In this document: positions 41,424 through 52,811 of the stretch, piece by piece
Position numbering within the stretch: the stretch's first letter is position 1
Layout: every line of letters starts with the position of its first letter
Notes under the pieces: model-generated
What the model saw: the letters and a program-made list of their open reading frames with translations, nothing else
Told to the model about the DNA's origin: nothing
The model's database searches: none
Made by a program: the position numbers and the translations under genes
Source of the DNA: Siphlonurus alternatus
Taxonomy: Eukaryota > Arthropoda > Insecta > Ephemeroptera > Siphlonuridae
Length of the DNA stretch: 64,000 nucleotides
Direction of reading: 5' to 3'
NCBI GenBank assembly: GCA_949825025.1
Contig: OX463779.1
Span: 24,720,816-24,784,815, forward strand

Positions 41424-44400
41424 CAACCATTCTGATTACGTTTTTGTTTTTTAGTTACAACTTAAATTGATATAGCATTTTATTTTTTACGGGCAACCAT
41501 ATTTTTTAGCATTCTTTTATCTTTTTATTTTCCATTTATAACTCAAATGTTAATTATATTGCTTCAGTTGCATATTCATCTCTCGTAGTTACAATATGTT
41601 TACAATAATTAATGCTTACTGGTGCTTACCACACGAAATTACGAAATTCAGAAGTATTTCTCCAAACTCAAGATGTGATTCTCTTATCTCACGACGTTGC
41701 TCAACTCCACCAGACCTGAGTACACCAGCTGGCCCTGGGTGTGAGAAGTGCCCGTGACAGGCCCGCCCTCTTTCAGTGACCCGCGACCGCAATGGCAAGG
41801 TCGTTCGCAGCAATGGGAAGCCCGGGGCAGCGAGGCCGTATGACCGCTACTTGGCGTAACCGCATCAAACTCTTAGTATTTACTTTTAAGTGACGTTTCA
41901 AGCCTGAGAAGTGTCGTTACATCAACATTGCGGTACCAGACAATAGAATTTCCAGCAGCTAAGCCCTTATCGTTCACACGTGTGTAGTGGGGGAAAACCT
42001 GAGCAGTGTTACAACATACACCTAAAATTAAATGTTGCTAAATTAAAATTATAGAGATAGAGAGCTTTTTGTTATAATATATCTCCTTCCACTTTTTTTA
42101 TTTTTCCGTCATACGTGGTGAGACTGCTGGTGAGGATTTCATAGCGCACAGAATCGTGGTGCACGCACGGAGATCACAACCCCAAAATTATGTTTACTCC
42201 ATGAAATTATTTTTTATGAGGGAGGGATGCCCGCTGAATAATTTTTTTTGCCATATTTCTTTTAGTAGCATGGGATAGAAAATTGTTAAATTAAAAATTG
42301 ATTCCCCACTTCGCAGGTATTTTTTTTCCACCCCTCATACTCTCATGTATAATGTTTTACTGGCGGGCAGAGGTGCAATTTCTTCTTTTTGGACGTAGAT
42401 TTTCTGGTAGTAAACCAGCAAATTCCGTTCGTCTTTTTTTATATTTATACCGAGGGCATTAATTTTAGTTATGATGTTTTAGTTCACCATATAAACGTGA
42501 TGGCTAGATTTTCAAATTTCATAATATTTGTTTAGTAAAATATTATGGGAAATTATAATACTTCTTAAAGTGTATTAATTATATTTGTAAATTGCATATA
42601 TATAATATTTTTTGTTAATATTATCAGTTATGAGTTATGAGATATCAAAGCTTTTCTTAATTACATGTTATATCTTATTCAAAATATCGTAATTAATTAA
42701 GCTAGAATATATGTACTCTTGAACTGCAGCAACAGAGTCTTCAAGATATATATGATGTGTTGATTTGTATAAAGCTATAATATAAATTAATATAATTGTA
42801 TATTAATATTAATTATTATATAAAGAGTTAAGATATGTTTATATAGACGTACCCTGATGGTATATGCAGCAGCATTAGGTTATCAATATAGCCCACCTCT
42901 CCCCCTACCCCCCAAGTTATACTGTGTAATATAATTTCTAGCTAGTGCCTCTAAAATATGTTTGCGATTGTAAAGGCTTGGGGCTTATAATAGAACTAGA
43001 TTGTAAATTTACATAACGACGATATTGATTAAATTCCATACTCGTGACGAGCATTAATAAATTACCATGCATTACATTTGCTATTGAAGTCAAATATTTG
43101 CTAACAATTACAAACAATTATACCATCACACAATTATGGTTAATTATTTTATATATATGCCATATAATAGAAAATCCTTTGTTTCTATATATATTATAAA
43201 TACTCCTATTTCTGAGAAAAAAAAGAACTGTACTTTTTATTTGAGTTTCACGATGTGTATAAATAATTTTGTACAACCATCAAAATTCCCCGAACAGGTA
43301 ATACATTATTTATGCTTGATAATGATTTATTTAAGTATTTATAAGTGACATTTTTAAAATAAATTCTGTTATATTTCAAATTATAAATGAACGGTACGGC
43401 TTAATTATGTGCAAGAATATTTAAATAATATAAATAATATATCATTCAAGATATCCAGCCTTGGCTGCATGCTCTGTAGATCCGTGAAAGGTCGAAATGA
43501 TCTTTATTTTAATTTATTTTTATTATGCAAATAGCATTAACATTATTTTTTTCAGAATCATATAGTGACTTGCAAGTCTGAAACCTATACCATATAATAT
43601 TGCTATTATAGTACATGCCATTAGTTTAAAAAGCTGATTTTCTCACTTGCAAATTTTAGAACAGCAAATAAATAAATATCTTTCAAGCTATATAAGGAAT
43701 ATTTTTAAATTTCCTAAATTTACCATGCATTAAATTCTTTTCAATAGCTAATTAGCCAACTTTTTTGGATCAAAAAAATTAAATATTCACCCCTAAATAA
43801 TCTCTCCATGTTATACAAAAATGTGGAAAATTAAGTTTTTTTTGTATAGTATATTAGGAACGTCACAATTATATTACACATTACCTTCTTACAAAACGTA
43901 ACGTCATGGGGTGTAAAAACGCTTTTCCTGTCCCTTTTATATGATTGCACCTCAGAATACACTTACTGTGATACGTACTGGACGGCAAGGCAAAAAAGAG
44001 CGAAGTTGTTCATTAAACTGCATGTGATGGCTATATACAGGAAGTAGTGGAGATGCACTTTACATAACATTGTTATGCAGCATCGTGTGGGTGGTTCAAG
44101 GCCATCTTCCCGTTTATACCCGCCGTCATTTCGTGTTACTGCGTGCGCTCGGCGAACACACGCACATTTGCATTGCACGCCCACCTTGGCAGGTAAAGAC
44201 ACTTTTTCTCCCGTCTTCCTCGCTAGAGTGGCTACTTAGCATCTCAAACCATGAGGATTAAAAGCTGCATGCGTAATATTCTTTTGTTTACCTTTCAAAC
44301 CTTTTTTATCAACGCTATATACTTGCTGTTTTTTTTTTTATTTTTTTCCATCATTAAAATGTAAAAAGAAAAATGTATGAACCACTGAAGAATTTCTCAA

Positions 44401-45032
44401 AAAGAATTTTTTATTAAAATAATGACTTTTTTTTTTCTTTTTTTGTATAATTATTTCTATATTACTAGTTCATTTAGCAATTAATTATTACATGTTATCA
44501 AAAGTGATGCCAATGGAGTAAACAAACCGTCAAAGTAAATGTGTACGCTCCCCTCATAATAACTCTTGCTTTGTTAGTTTTAAAATTGTCAGGGGCAAAT
44601 GTTTTTAATTAAAAAACACGCCATTATTATACGTTCAGTTAGAATACTCTGACCAGCAGTTCGAAAAGTGTATATGGAATGTTTGCAACGATTCAAGATC
44701 CAATTCTAAAGATGTTATCTGCAGTCATCCAATTAAATGCCCAATGATTATGTTTTGGTTGGTAATATCAGATCTTGCATGTTCTCCAGCACCAGGGTCG
44801 CGATTGTCAGGTCCATGACGGTACACACGCGTCTCGGGCGTGGCTGACCGCCGGCCCAGTTTATAGCGCCCTTTCCCTTTGTTACTGAACCCTCTCGCCG
44901 CTGTTATTACTGCTGTTGCAGAGTTAATTGAAACCTTAGATTTTTATCAGCAAACAATCAGTTTGCTCTTTCGCGCTTGGAAACTTCTAATTTCTACAAA
45001 CAGGAATCACAGAATGCACTTATTGCTAGGTG

Positions 45033-45046
45033 GTGCCATCTGATGG
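45033..45046 (-). promoter_or_regulatory. CTCF-like motif
   Basis: On the minus strand CCATCAGATGGCAC agrees with the CTCF core consensus CCASYAGRKGGCRS at 13 of 14 positions. It lies 2.4 kb upstream of the first recognised exon. A single motif match in 64 kb is weak evidence of binding. Confidence 0.3.
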
Positions 45047-45088
45047 CCAGTCATTCAAGTAAACGGTAATGTACAAGGTAAAATAATA

Positions 45089-45092
<4 letters not shown>

Positions 45093-45142
<50 letters not shown>

Positions 45143-45160
45143 AGGGAGGGAGGGGGGAGG
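45093..45160. repeat. (GA)n microsatellite followed by G-rich purine tract
   Basis: An AG dinucleotide array of about 46 bp passes into GGGGAGGGAGGGAGGGGGGAGG. The tail has four or more G-runs and could in principle form a G-quadruplex. Confidence 0.95.
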
Positions 45161-45959
45161 AAAAAAATGCAATTTTCAACGCCGAGCATAATTACGATGA
45201 CCTTCTATTTCTTTTCACAAGCATGTCGTATATAAATGATAAAGCATAATAGAAACGAGAGACTCACGGTTGCCAGATGTCTCTGATGGCATATTCGTGA
45301 AAATATAGATTGCACTGGATGCATGGTGTTCTGAACAAATATTTAGGATGTGTACAAAATTATATAGGTTGTGTTTTGTCTGGAAATGTGATTTATATAG
45401 TTCATGAATGTCTCTTATTTGGTCACGGTGAAATCAATGAAATTAACCATAACAATAGTAAATATTTGTATAAGTGATTTATTGAAATGGGACCAACACG
45501 CGTGCTTATGCAAGCAAGCATTGATTTTTCTGTCGGATCGTGATACGAGCTGAAGTAAATTTGTTCAACATTATTAGTCTCAAATTGAATCAGCTGGCAC
45601 ACATTTAATTTAACCATGATATAGATTAGTTTCATTGCAATTTATTTGAGATAAATTAGTTTTTCTGATCCCAAAGCTTACTTGAACTATCGAATTTTTT
45701 CCCTTCTATAATATTTGGTCTCCCTCCTTTTAAAACTCTTGCGAAAATACATACATGAAAAATTATAGAAATATATATGGGCATAGAGTCATGAAGTTTA
45801 TGGTTGTTATAATAAGGGCCGTTACAACACACAATATTCAAGTGTATACTCGATAAACACAGTTTGTGTTTGACGTTAATTGCCATTATGTCATATATAT
45901 AATGTCAACACACTCAATTAAGAAAACACTGTGATTCAACCAAGCACTAGACTGACATT

Positions 45960-46310
45960 GCAATTACGAGTACCGAAGCCTCCCCCCAACACACCACGGG
46001 GGGTCGGTATGACGACCATTCGCCAGCCACTTCCCTCTTGAGCACCGTCGTCTCCCACACGTCGTTATGTGGAGCACACTGCGTCAATCAGATGTATCGC
46101 CAAACACGTGCGGTTCACTGACCTCTAGCAGCAGTGGGTGATGTGGAACACGGAGTCAGCATCCCGCGGCTTGGCCAAATCTATGATGGACCATCAGCCA
46201 CGCCCCTTTCAATTGCGAGGGCGGCGTTAAATCGTGTCAGCTGTTATTATATATTACTGTCGTAGGTCGCGGTGGTTATATAGAAAGCAGTTAGTCTACA
46301 GTAAGTGAAG
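45960..46310 (+). promoter_or_regulatory. Candidate promoter of the downstream CRACD-like gene
   Basis: A G+C-rich block of about 300 bp contains CCACGCCCC (KLF/Sp-type box, about 46198), a CACGTG-containing E-box (about 46106) and CAGCTG (about 46240). It ends with a TATA-like TTATATAG at 46276-46283, in the + orientation. CTACAGTAAG follows about 20 nt downstream and could serve as an initiator or as a splice donor (GTAAGT at 46301). The block lies about 1.1 kb upstream of the first recognised exon. Transcription from it is inferred, not shown. Confidence 0.3.
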
Positions 46311-46930
46311 GGCACCACTTTTATTACAACCAACTTGTTAGTAATATAAATCTCGGTGTTTTTATTAAAAGTGACACAAACGGGAAATATATATTATTAT
46401 TTTTTTTTATATACTTTTGATTGATTATAGAAAATTCTGATTTAGACAGATTGTTGATAAGCACGTGGTAGACGGATTTTATATTTTATCATCATCAATC
46501 TCACTGAAATAATAGAACAAGTTTCTTTTTCCCAACAAACAGCTAGTGGTGTATATAGTGATGATGGCAAAATAAGAGTTAGTTATTTCCTTTGTCAATA
46601 TATTAAATAAACTTAATTAGTATATTATTAACAGCTTATATTATACTATCGTGCATATATTATAATAAATTGTTACAGTTTAAATTATGTGGTTGATTTT
46701 TTGCATTATAAGCTATATATTTTAATATACTGTCTACAGCAGTCATGTTTGTCCATTAGTTTAATGAGTATTTTTTTTTACATAATATATTTTACACCAA
46801 GCATGCTTGAACTAAAACTAATTTGAATGAAAATATGAATGCACTGCAGTTTTTAGTACAGAAATTGACCATAGCAAATTATTTCAGATGATTTTATGCT
46901 GCAGGTTTTTGTAATTCTAAAGTTGCATGG

Positions 46931-47052
46931 TATTACATGATACAATTTTGCACATACAATTTTTTCTTAAAGGAAAACTTGAACTGCATTTGTTTTATGG
47001 AGATGCAATTTTCTTGCAAGGAAAAATTGTATGCAAAATTGTATCGTGTAAT
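46931..47052. repeat. ~120-bp fold-back
   Basis: TATTACATGATACAATTTTG at the left pairs with CAAAATTGTATCGTGTAAT at the right. The arms then continue with small gaps through CATACAATTTTTTC / GAAAAATTGTATG. The loop is about 30 nt. It resembles a tiny non-autonomous DNA element or a structured A+T-rich remnant. It lies 330 bp upstream of the first recognised exon. Confidence 0.75.
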
Positions 47053-47399
47053 TCTGGCTTAACAAGTACATAAGAGCTCTTCTATCAAATCTTCTATATA
47101 TATAGCCTTATTTTTCTGCCATCTTCGATCATCTTGTATATTATATATTAAACACATTAATATATATTTTTATTTATAGCACCCAGTAACTAGTAAATCA
47201 AACAATTTCATCTTAAAAATATATAATTATATTATTTTTTAATGAATTTCGCACATTAATTTGAAGTATTGAACAAAAAACATTGTCATGCACATAAAAT
47301 TAATTTTTAAAACCTGTGAACATCATTCAGCACCTGGACTAAATGCAGGTTCACTTTTCAAATACAATTTTGTCCTAACGTTGCAGACCTCCTCCCGAG

Positions 47400-47547
47400 A
47401 TGTCGGTGAGCGTGCAGCACGGCGGGGGCGGGGTGCAGCAAGCGCCACCGCGCCATCACCAGTCCTCGGCCTCCAGCAGCCTACTGGCCTGCGTGCGTGA
47501 GTCCTCGCCCCTTCCCGACCCAGGCGATGACCCGGATTCGTACAGTG
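47400..47547 (+). CDS. CRACD/KIAA1211-like protein, exon 1 of 4 recognised
   Basis: The exon begins at 47387 after a good acceptor (branch-like CTAAC, then TTGCAG) and ends at a consensus donor, G|GTGAGT, in phase 1. The ATG at 47400 has a purine at -3 and opens 49 codons: MSVSVQHGGGGVQQAPP, then a His/Gln/Ser-rich part and an acidic PDPGDDPDSYSG end. The frame is also open back to the acceptor (PPPE before the Met), so the Met may be internal and an upstream coding exon may exist. G+C content and G/C-ending codons stand out sharply from the flanks. The split Gly codon is completed by the first two bases at 49875. This low-complexity N-terminus alone names no family; the assignment comes from the next three exons. 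Confidence 0.7.
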
Positions 47548-49874
47548 GTGAGTCCAGACCAGCGTTATCGAGAAGTCTTATGGAGGATCTTCATAAATTA
47601 TATCTTTACTACGTTTACATGACAGTGTTAAATGCGTATCCGTTGACGACGCCTCATAAGAATAACATTATCCGTCGTCAACGGATCCGTATTAAACACC
47701 GTCATGTAAACGTAGTGATTGAAGAATTTTTACGTGACGCCGGCTTGGGTCTTACTCAAAAAAGGGATTGTTATTACACGTTAATATTTTTTTATCCACA
47801 AGTATAATTATCTATAATTAACCTGGTGCCAAAGTCACTTCCAACCCAACCAACAATGGAATTGAAAATTCGTTGTCATGAAATGAGGAACGACTCTTAA
47901 TTGAAATTTCTGAAAGAGTTTTCCAAACAGTCGTCTCCGTTTAGCACAGTTTTGTCAAATTGTTGTTTTACATACAAAATTGAAAGTATGAATTTTAAAA
48001 GAAGTTTTCTATTTGCAGTTCGTATATGCTATGTAAGTATGTATACTGTTAGAGTCCAGTTAAACGAAGACTGTGTTAAAAATTCCACATTTATAAATGT
48101 AAAGAAACACTATGCACACATAAACAAAGAGAAGAAAGGAACGTGCTGTATGTTTTGTTACCAGAATTAATTAAATTAAACACAATAATGAAAAATATTT
48201 AAGTTTAAATATTATGTTATAAATTCCCACGCCAATTAATTTACTTAAATAAAGAAGTGTGTGTAATTAGTAATTATAAAAAATTATTGAAATAAATGAC
48301 CTGAAAAAAAAAAGACAAATTACGTTTGTCCTTTTAAAATATCAGTTGTTACATCAACACATTCCTGTGACATTAATAAGGTTTAGGAGGGACGCATGCT
48401 GACGTCATGATCCGGTTAGGGTGCCGAGGGAGGGAAGCGGGGGAGGCGACGGTCGTAGGGCTTCCTCGCGGCTAGCACGCCTCGTGACTATATATCACCT
48501 CATTTGCATTTCGAAAAAGTTGTTGTATAAGTGTACCTTCTCCGTGTCCAGTGATGATCATCAAAACGTGAGAAACTTACCGTAACAATAACACCATTGT
48601 TGTTGTTGTTTGTGCGCGTGAATGGGCGTTTTGCAACAATGTCGAACAGCTTTCTCATTGGGCCTTGAATTAATAGTAACAACTGAAGTACCTAAGTTTC
48701 ATACCAAGGGTGGGTATATTATATCAAACATTGACCATAGTATATATATATATATAGTATCTATAATTATCGTGTTAAGTTTATACTTGAACCACATTTT
48801 GTAATAATTTGTGGGCGTTAACAATGGTAATAAAATATACGATAAGAAAGTGTATAATAATATGTGTGCCAATTTTATTGTTACTTTGTTATTTTATCTA
48901 ATAGTGTGTAACATTCAGAATAAAATAAATAGTGGACAAAATATAATCATTGTTTTACGTGAAGGAAACAAAACTACAAGAAAGTGAAATGAAGTCACTA
49001 ATTTCGTGCTCGTGATTCCAGTCCGTGACGTTTCTGTTGTAACCCTATCCTTGTATATATTGTGGAAAAAAGCAAGCTAGTTCTAGTTCTCGATATTGAT
49101 TGATCGCTCAAGCTGCGGTATCTTACAAAATAAATTGAGTTTTTTTCAAGGGTTATTATGTATACTTATGTAACATGTGCATGTCAATTTTATACTAATT
49201 CTTATAATAATTATAGTTTACTATTAATTTTTGTTTACATTGTATAATAAGTAAGAGTTTTGAGTCAGTTGGTACATGTGTTAGTTTTGTAAATAACATA
49301 CATCAAAATATATTATAAGCAAGAGGATATTATGTAGTTTTGATTACTCTTGAAATTAACAGTTAACAAATATTTACTTTCTAGATTGTAAGGTAAATTT
49401 GGATTGTGAGTTAACGAGTAAGTGAAGAAAACTTTTATCTTGTAACTATAAGGAAAGTTTATTATAATTAGACTATATAGTATTATAATTATACTATAAT
49501 TGGGTTCTGTTCATTTATGAATTAATTGAGGTGTGATAACCTAAGCTAAATGCATGCTGACCGTTATTTAAATCAGAATTACATGCATGTCTACAGCGTA
49601 CTTCGTGTGGCTTTAAGAAAATTCAATACTAGAAGTTAAACCCATTCGTGTAATTTTTAATTATTGCCATCTAATAAGATTGTTTTACAGTATATATGAC
49701 ATTTTATTATTATTTTTATATTCTTAGATATTTCTTGCAACCATTTTAGAAAATCTTGCTAACGAGACATGCACAGTAAATCTCAAAAGTAAAAAGTCAT
49801 ATTATGAAGTCTACCGTCTCCAACTTCAAGCCAATTTAGGGTACCAGCTTACCTGTGTTTGTTTGATGTTCTAG
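47548..49874 (+). other. Intron 1 of the CRACD-like gene
   Basis: Begins GTGAGT and ends TTCTAG. It holds a hairpin at 47608-47716 and a small G+C-rich island at 48390-48480 with a CRE octamer (48400-48407). The rest is A+T-rich without a visible exon. Confidence 0.65.
47608..47716. repeat. 44-bp inverted repeat in intron 1
   Basis: The left arm 47608-47651 (starts ACTACGTTTACATGAC) and the right arm 47673-47716 (ends GTCATGTAAACGTAGT) pair over 44 nt with a few mismatches, around a 21-nt loop. The arms include CCGTTGACGACG / CGTCGTCAACGG. It begins only about 60 nt after the exon 1 donor. The long stem and short loop fit a MITE remnant (a TTTACATG core is common near PIF/Harbinger-like ends) or a structured intronic RNA. 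Confidence 0.85.
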
Positions 49875-50127
49875 GCGCGGGTGGCACCGCGGAGCCAAGC
49901 AGCAAAAAGCGTCGGTTCCACCCCTTGCGTGGTTTGCGGCGAATGTTTCGACGCAAGGCACGACCTGAGGCCTCTGCCGCGGCCCCCGAGCCCGTCTTGG
50001 CGGCCGAGGAGGTGTGTGGCGAGCCGGCGGGGTCCGGTCTGCTGCTGCCTGGTGGAGACGTACACCCGCGCTCACGCTCCGCCAGTGAGCTGTTAGGCAG
50101 CAGCCAGGAGCTGCAGGCCAAGCGCAG
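49875..50127 (+). CDS. CRACD/KIAA1211-like protein, exon 2 (basic-aromatic segment)
   Basis: Acceptor GATGTTCTAG, donor GCAG|GTCAGT. Entry is phase 1, completing a Gly codon with exon 1, and exit is phase 2. About 84 residues are encoded. A basic-aromatic stretch, KKRRFHPLRGLRRMFRRKAR, comes first, then an Ala/Pro/Glu-rich linker, a Gly/Leu patch (GSGLLLPGGD) and SRSASELLGSSQELQAKRR. A Lys/Arg cluster with Phe, followed at a distance by Ser-Ala/Ser-Glu-Leu-Leu, parallels the start of the DUF4592 region in vertebrate CRACD (KIAA1211), which binds and inhibits actin capping protein. That comparison is from memory, not a search. The other five frames are also open over parts of the exon, because it is G+C-rich, but the spliced phase and the match to the next exon select this one. 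Confidence 0.75.
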
Positions 50128-51564
50128 GTCAGTCTAACTCCAGCTCAAGATTTGCTCTCTATGTAATTTAGAGGTGCACCGAATGATCCTCCATGCAGAT
50201 AAGGCCCGTCCATATAGGCACATGCAAGCTGTTTTCGAGCGAGCATATTTTAAATATTTTATTGGATAAGTTAAATTGATTTGCATGAAGCTATAACGAG
50301 GTGCTGCTATAATAATTCTTGTTATTTTAATCATTAAATTCACTATATTTTTAAAATATTTCTGTAATCTTTCAATTTCAAATCTATAATATACCTGATG
50401 AACATTACATTCATTTTCAACTGTTCGAGATTGAAATCGGTTGCGTGAACGGCCATGTTTGACTTTTTTTTTTAAATTATATTTCCCTGTAACAAGGCTG
50501 CTGCATGCAATATTTCTGCAGCCTGCAAGTCATCAGGTGCGAGCAACGTCTCTTGAGACCTACATTCAGGGAACTACTTTGTCATGGTAGACAATATTGG
50601 CCAGCTATAGACCTTCCTGAGAAATCGGCACTGCTTTTACCAACACAATCATCTTTTATCATGGAGTATTTAGCCACTCAAAGTTTTTGTGTACTTGATG
50701 CCCATTGTTGATTGACGTTACCTTGTGATACACAGCTTTTAAAGGTCCTGCATGCATTTCCATTATATTAATTAGTCTAGTTTAAGTTTCAACTCCTAAA
50801 GTATTTCATTTTTTTTTTCACGCGTATTTATTTAATGTATAAAATAAGTAATTTGTTTTGGAAAATAATAATAATAAAAAAATGCAGTAACGAACAATAT
50901 ATAGTGCCATATGAAATAATTACGTCCATTTTGTTGCTATCGAAATTTAAAAATTAATACTATATATAAGTAATAAAAAACTACAGGTACATGGAGTTGA
51001 TTAGTAGATAGGATAGTTAACAAGGTTTAATGTTAAAATTCAACAAGAGCTTCTGTAATTTGGTAATTCCCATATTTAACATTACAGGATATATATAATT
51101 TCCAATAAAGCTGGTTTCTATACGTTCAGTAACATCAACTTTTATTTCAGAATGGTATAGTTTTTATATTTTTAAATAAACAAAATCTTATGGTGTTGAA
51201 AGTATATAGTGGATGTATATTTTAATAATTATTCTCAAATGTTTGACAAAAATAGACTTTTCTCAGTCTTCCCAACTTTTGTGTCAACAAAATTTTATTA
51301 TGTTTTACACTTTCCCTTCAAGTTCCCTGTTAACAATGTTAGTTTAAAACTATAACAACAACTTGCATGAGAAACCCCATTATCACACTCTTGAAAGTTA
51401 TATGTTAAAGAGAGTTTACCTTTGAAAACAGGACTTTAGGAACGTATTATTAATTTGTCGAAAGGGGTATATATATTAAAAAATATAAACGCTAACTTTA
51501 AAACAATTTTATAACTTAAATATATACAAACTTGCTGATTTCGGTGCTTACTGCGGTGTTTCAG
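50128..51564 (+). other. Intron 2 of the CRACD-like gene
   Basis: Begins GTCAGT and ends GTGTTTCAG. A+T-rich; I see no other exon, island or repeat in it. Confidence 0.7.
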
Positions 51565-51799
51565 GAGCGGCGGAGCACTGTCCGGAGGTAGCGGCGGGGG
51601 TGGCAGTGGAGGTGTGTTGGGTAACGGCCTCAGCGTGTCGCACGATTCAGTGTTCACATCTGAAGTCCGCGCCGGCTCCTCGTCCCCTCGCGGCGGGGGT
51701 AGTGCCCAAGACCTGCCGGAGTACGAGACTGGACCCTTGCCGGGGCCCTCGGCACTCGCCCTTCAACCCCAACCTCTCGCCTGCCACGCTGGAGTCAGG
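51565..51799 (+). CDS. CRACD/KIAA1211-like protein, exon 3 (SHDSVF motif)
   Basis: Acceptor GTGTTTCAG, donor CAGG|GTGAGT. The phase 2 entry completes an Arg codon with exon 2. A Gly/Ser spacer (GGSGGGGSGG) leads to LSVSHDSVFTSEVRAGSSS, then GGGSAQDLPEYETGPLPG. A Ser-His-Asp-Ser-Ile/Val-Phe motif shortly after a Lys/Arg cluster is the feature I associate most with CRACD/KIAA1211 proteins. In the main frame the exon ends in phase 0 (...AGVR), which fits exon 4. The last ~45 bases look more coding-like in the next frame (PFNPNLSPATLESG, with G/C-ending codons). A one-base indel in the assembly or allele is therefore possible; if so the exon would end in phase 2 and an unseen exon would be needed before exon 4. 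Confidence 0.75.
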
Positions 51800-52488
51800 G
51801 TGAGTACCTTCATTTGATTTTAGTTCAGTAGAAGAGAAAATTGTGAAATACCTTGATGCACCCATTGCATGAACTTGAGAAAAAAAAAAAAAAAAAACTT
51901 TTTCGTTTCTTTTAGTTCGGGATAGGTCGTGTGTCAATACCAAATTTTTCACTGGCAACACAATTTGACTGCGTTTGAATCATCATGCACAGACGTTGTA
52001 GCTAAATTCATTTGCATATAAGCCTACATTTACAATATTGTATAACGGCATCAGCTGTGAGTGTAAGTTGTTTAATTTCACTTTACAGTACAACTTATAC
52101 TTTCTTAATCCTTGTAACATATTGCACTGTGACAAAATAATTATATACAGTACTTACACTGTCTACATGCATGAATAGTTACGTATATAAAAGGTACATT
52201 AAACATTATTAATATTACGAGTATTAACATTAATTAATATATTTTATTTAATTAATGGAAGGGGAAAAATTGCAACACAACGTAATAGCATGTTCAAAAA
52301 GTCTCAAAGAGTATTAGAAATATAATTATTTCAATGTTTAATAGAAGAAAGCTATGTGTATAATATAACTGCAGATAATTGTATTTGGTGCAGTGTAACA
52401 CAATGTTAACAATCTGCAGCAAGATTATTCATTCACGCTGGTATATATTGCACATATTTTGTCAATTGAATCTTACATTGCTTTCCTT

Positions 52489-52504
52489 CCCCCCCCCCCC
52501 CCCC
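52489..52504. repeat. Poly(C) run, 16 nt
   Basis: 16 consecutive C residues within a pyrimidine tract, CTTTCCTT then C16 then TCTTTA. Confidence 0.95.
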
Positions 52505-52811
52505 TCTTTATGAATCATCTTGGTGAGTTAAGTGACATCATCTGAATGCACAGATTCTATACAAGTGTATTAAGACCCTAATACGTTACGACATCGTGGG
52601 TTTTGGTGCGTCATCACAAATCGAAATGTAATGTCATTGATATATTTTATATAGACGATAAACTGTTTCAACGGCCATCAAAATTTGTATTTTTTTTTCC
52701 TGTCTGCAGTAAACCAATAAAAACTTTTTTTATTGACTTAAAAAGACTTTTTAAGTTTTTTGACGTTTCGACAGCTTCTCTTCATGTAGCTATATAAGTT
52801 CACTATTTGTT

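Larger units (their letters stand above)
36433..45959. other. Long non-coding stretch with G+C islands and CRE octamers
   Basis: No exon is supported. G+C-rich islands lie at about 36760-36930, 37150-37270, 38770-38900, 41030-41240, 41690-41860, 44090-44260 and 44800-44900. CRE octamers lie at 36897, 37601, 37675 and 39477. The 43-T run at 41376 and the (GA)n array at 45093 are annotated separately. The remainder is A+T-rich. Confidence 0.5.

Noticed and set aside
49836..50121. Minus-strand frames over exon 2
   Set aside because: They are shadows of the G+C-rich coding exon; only the + frame continues through matching splice phases.
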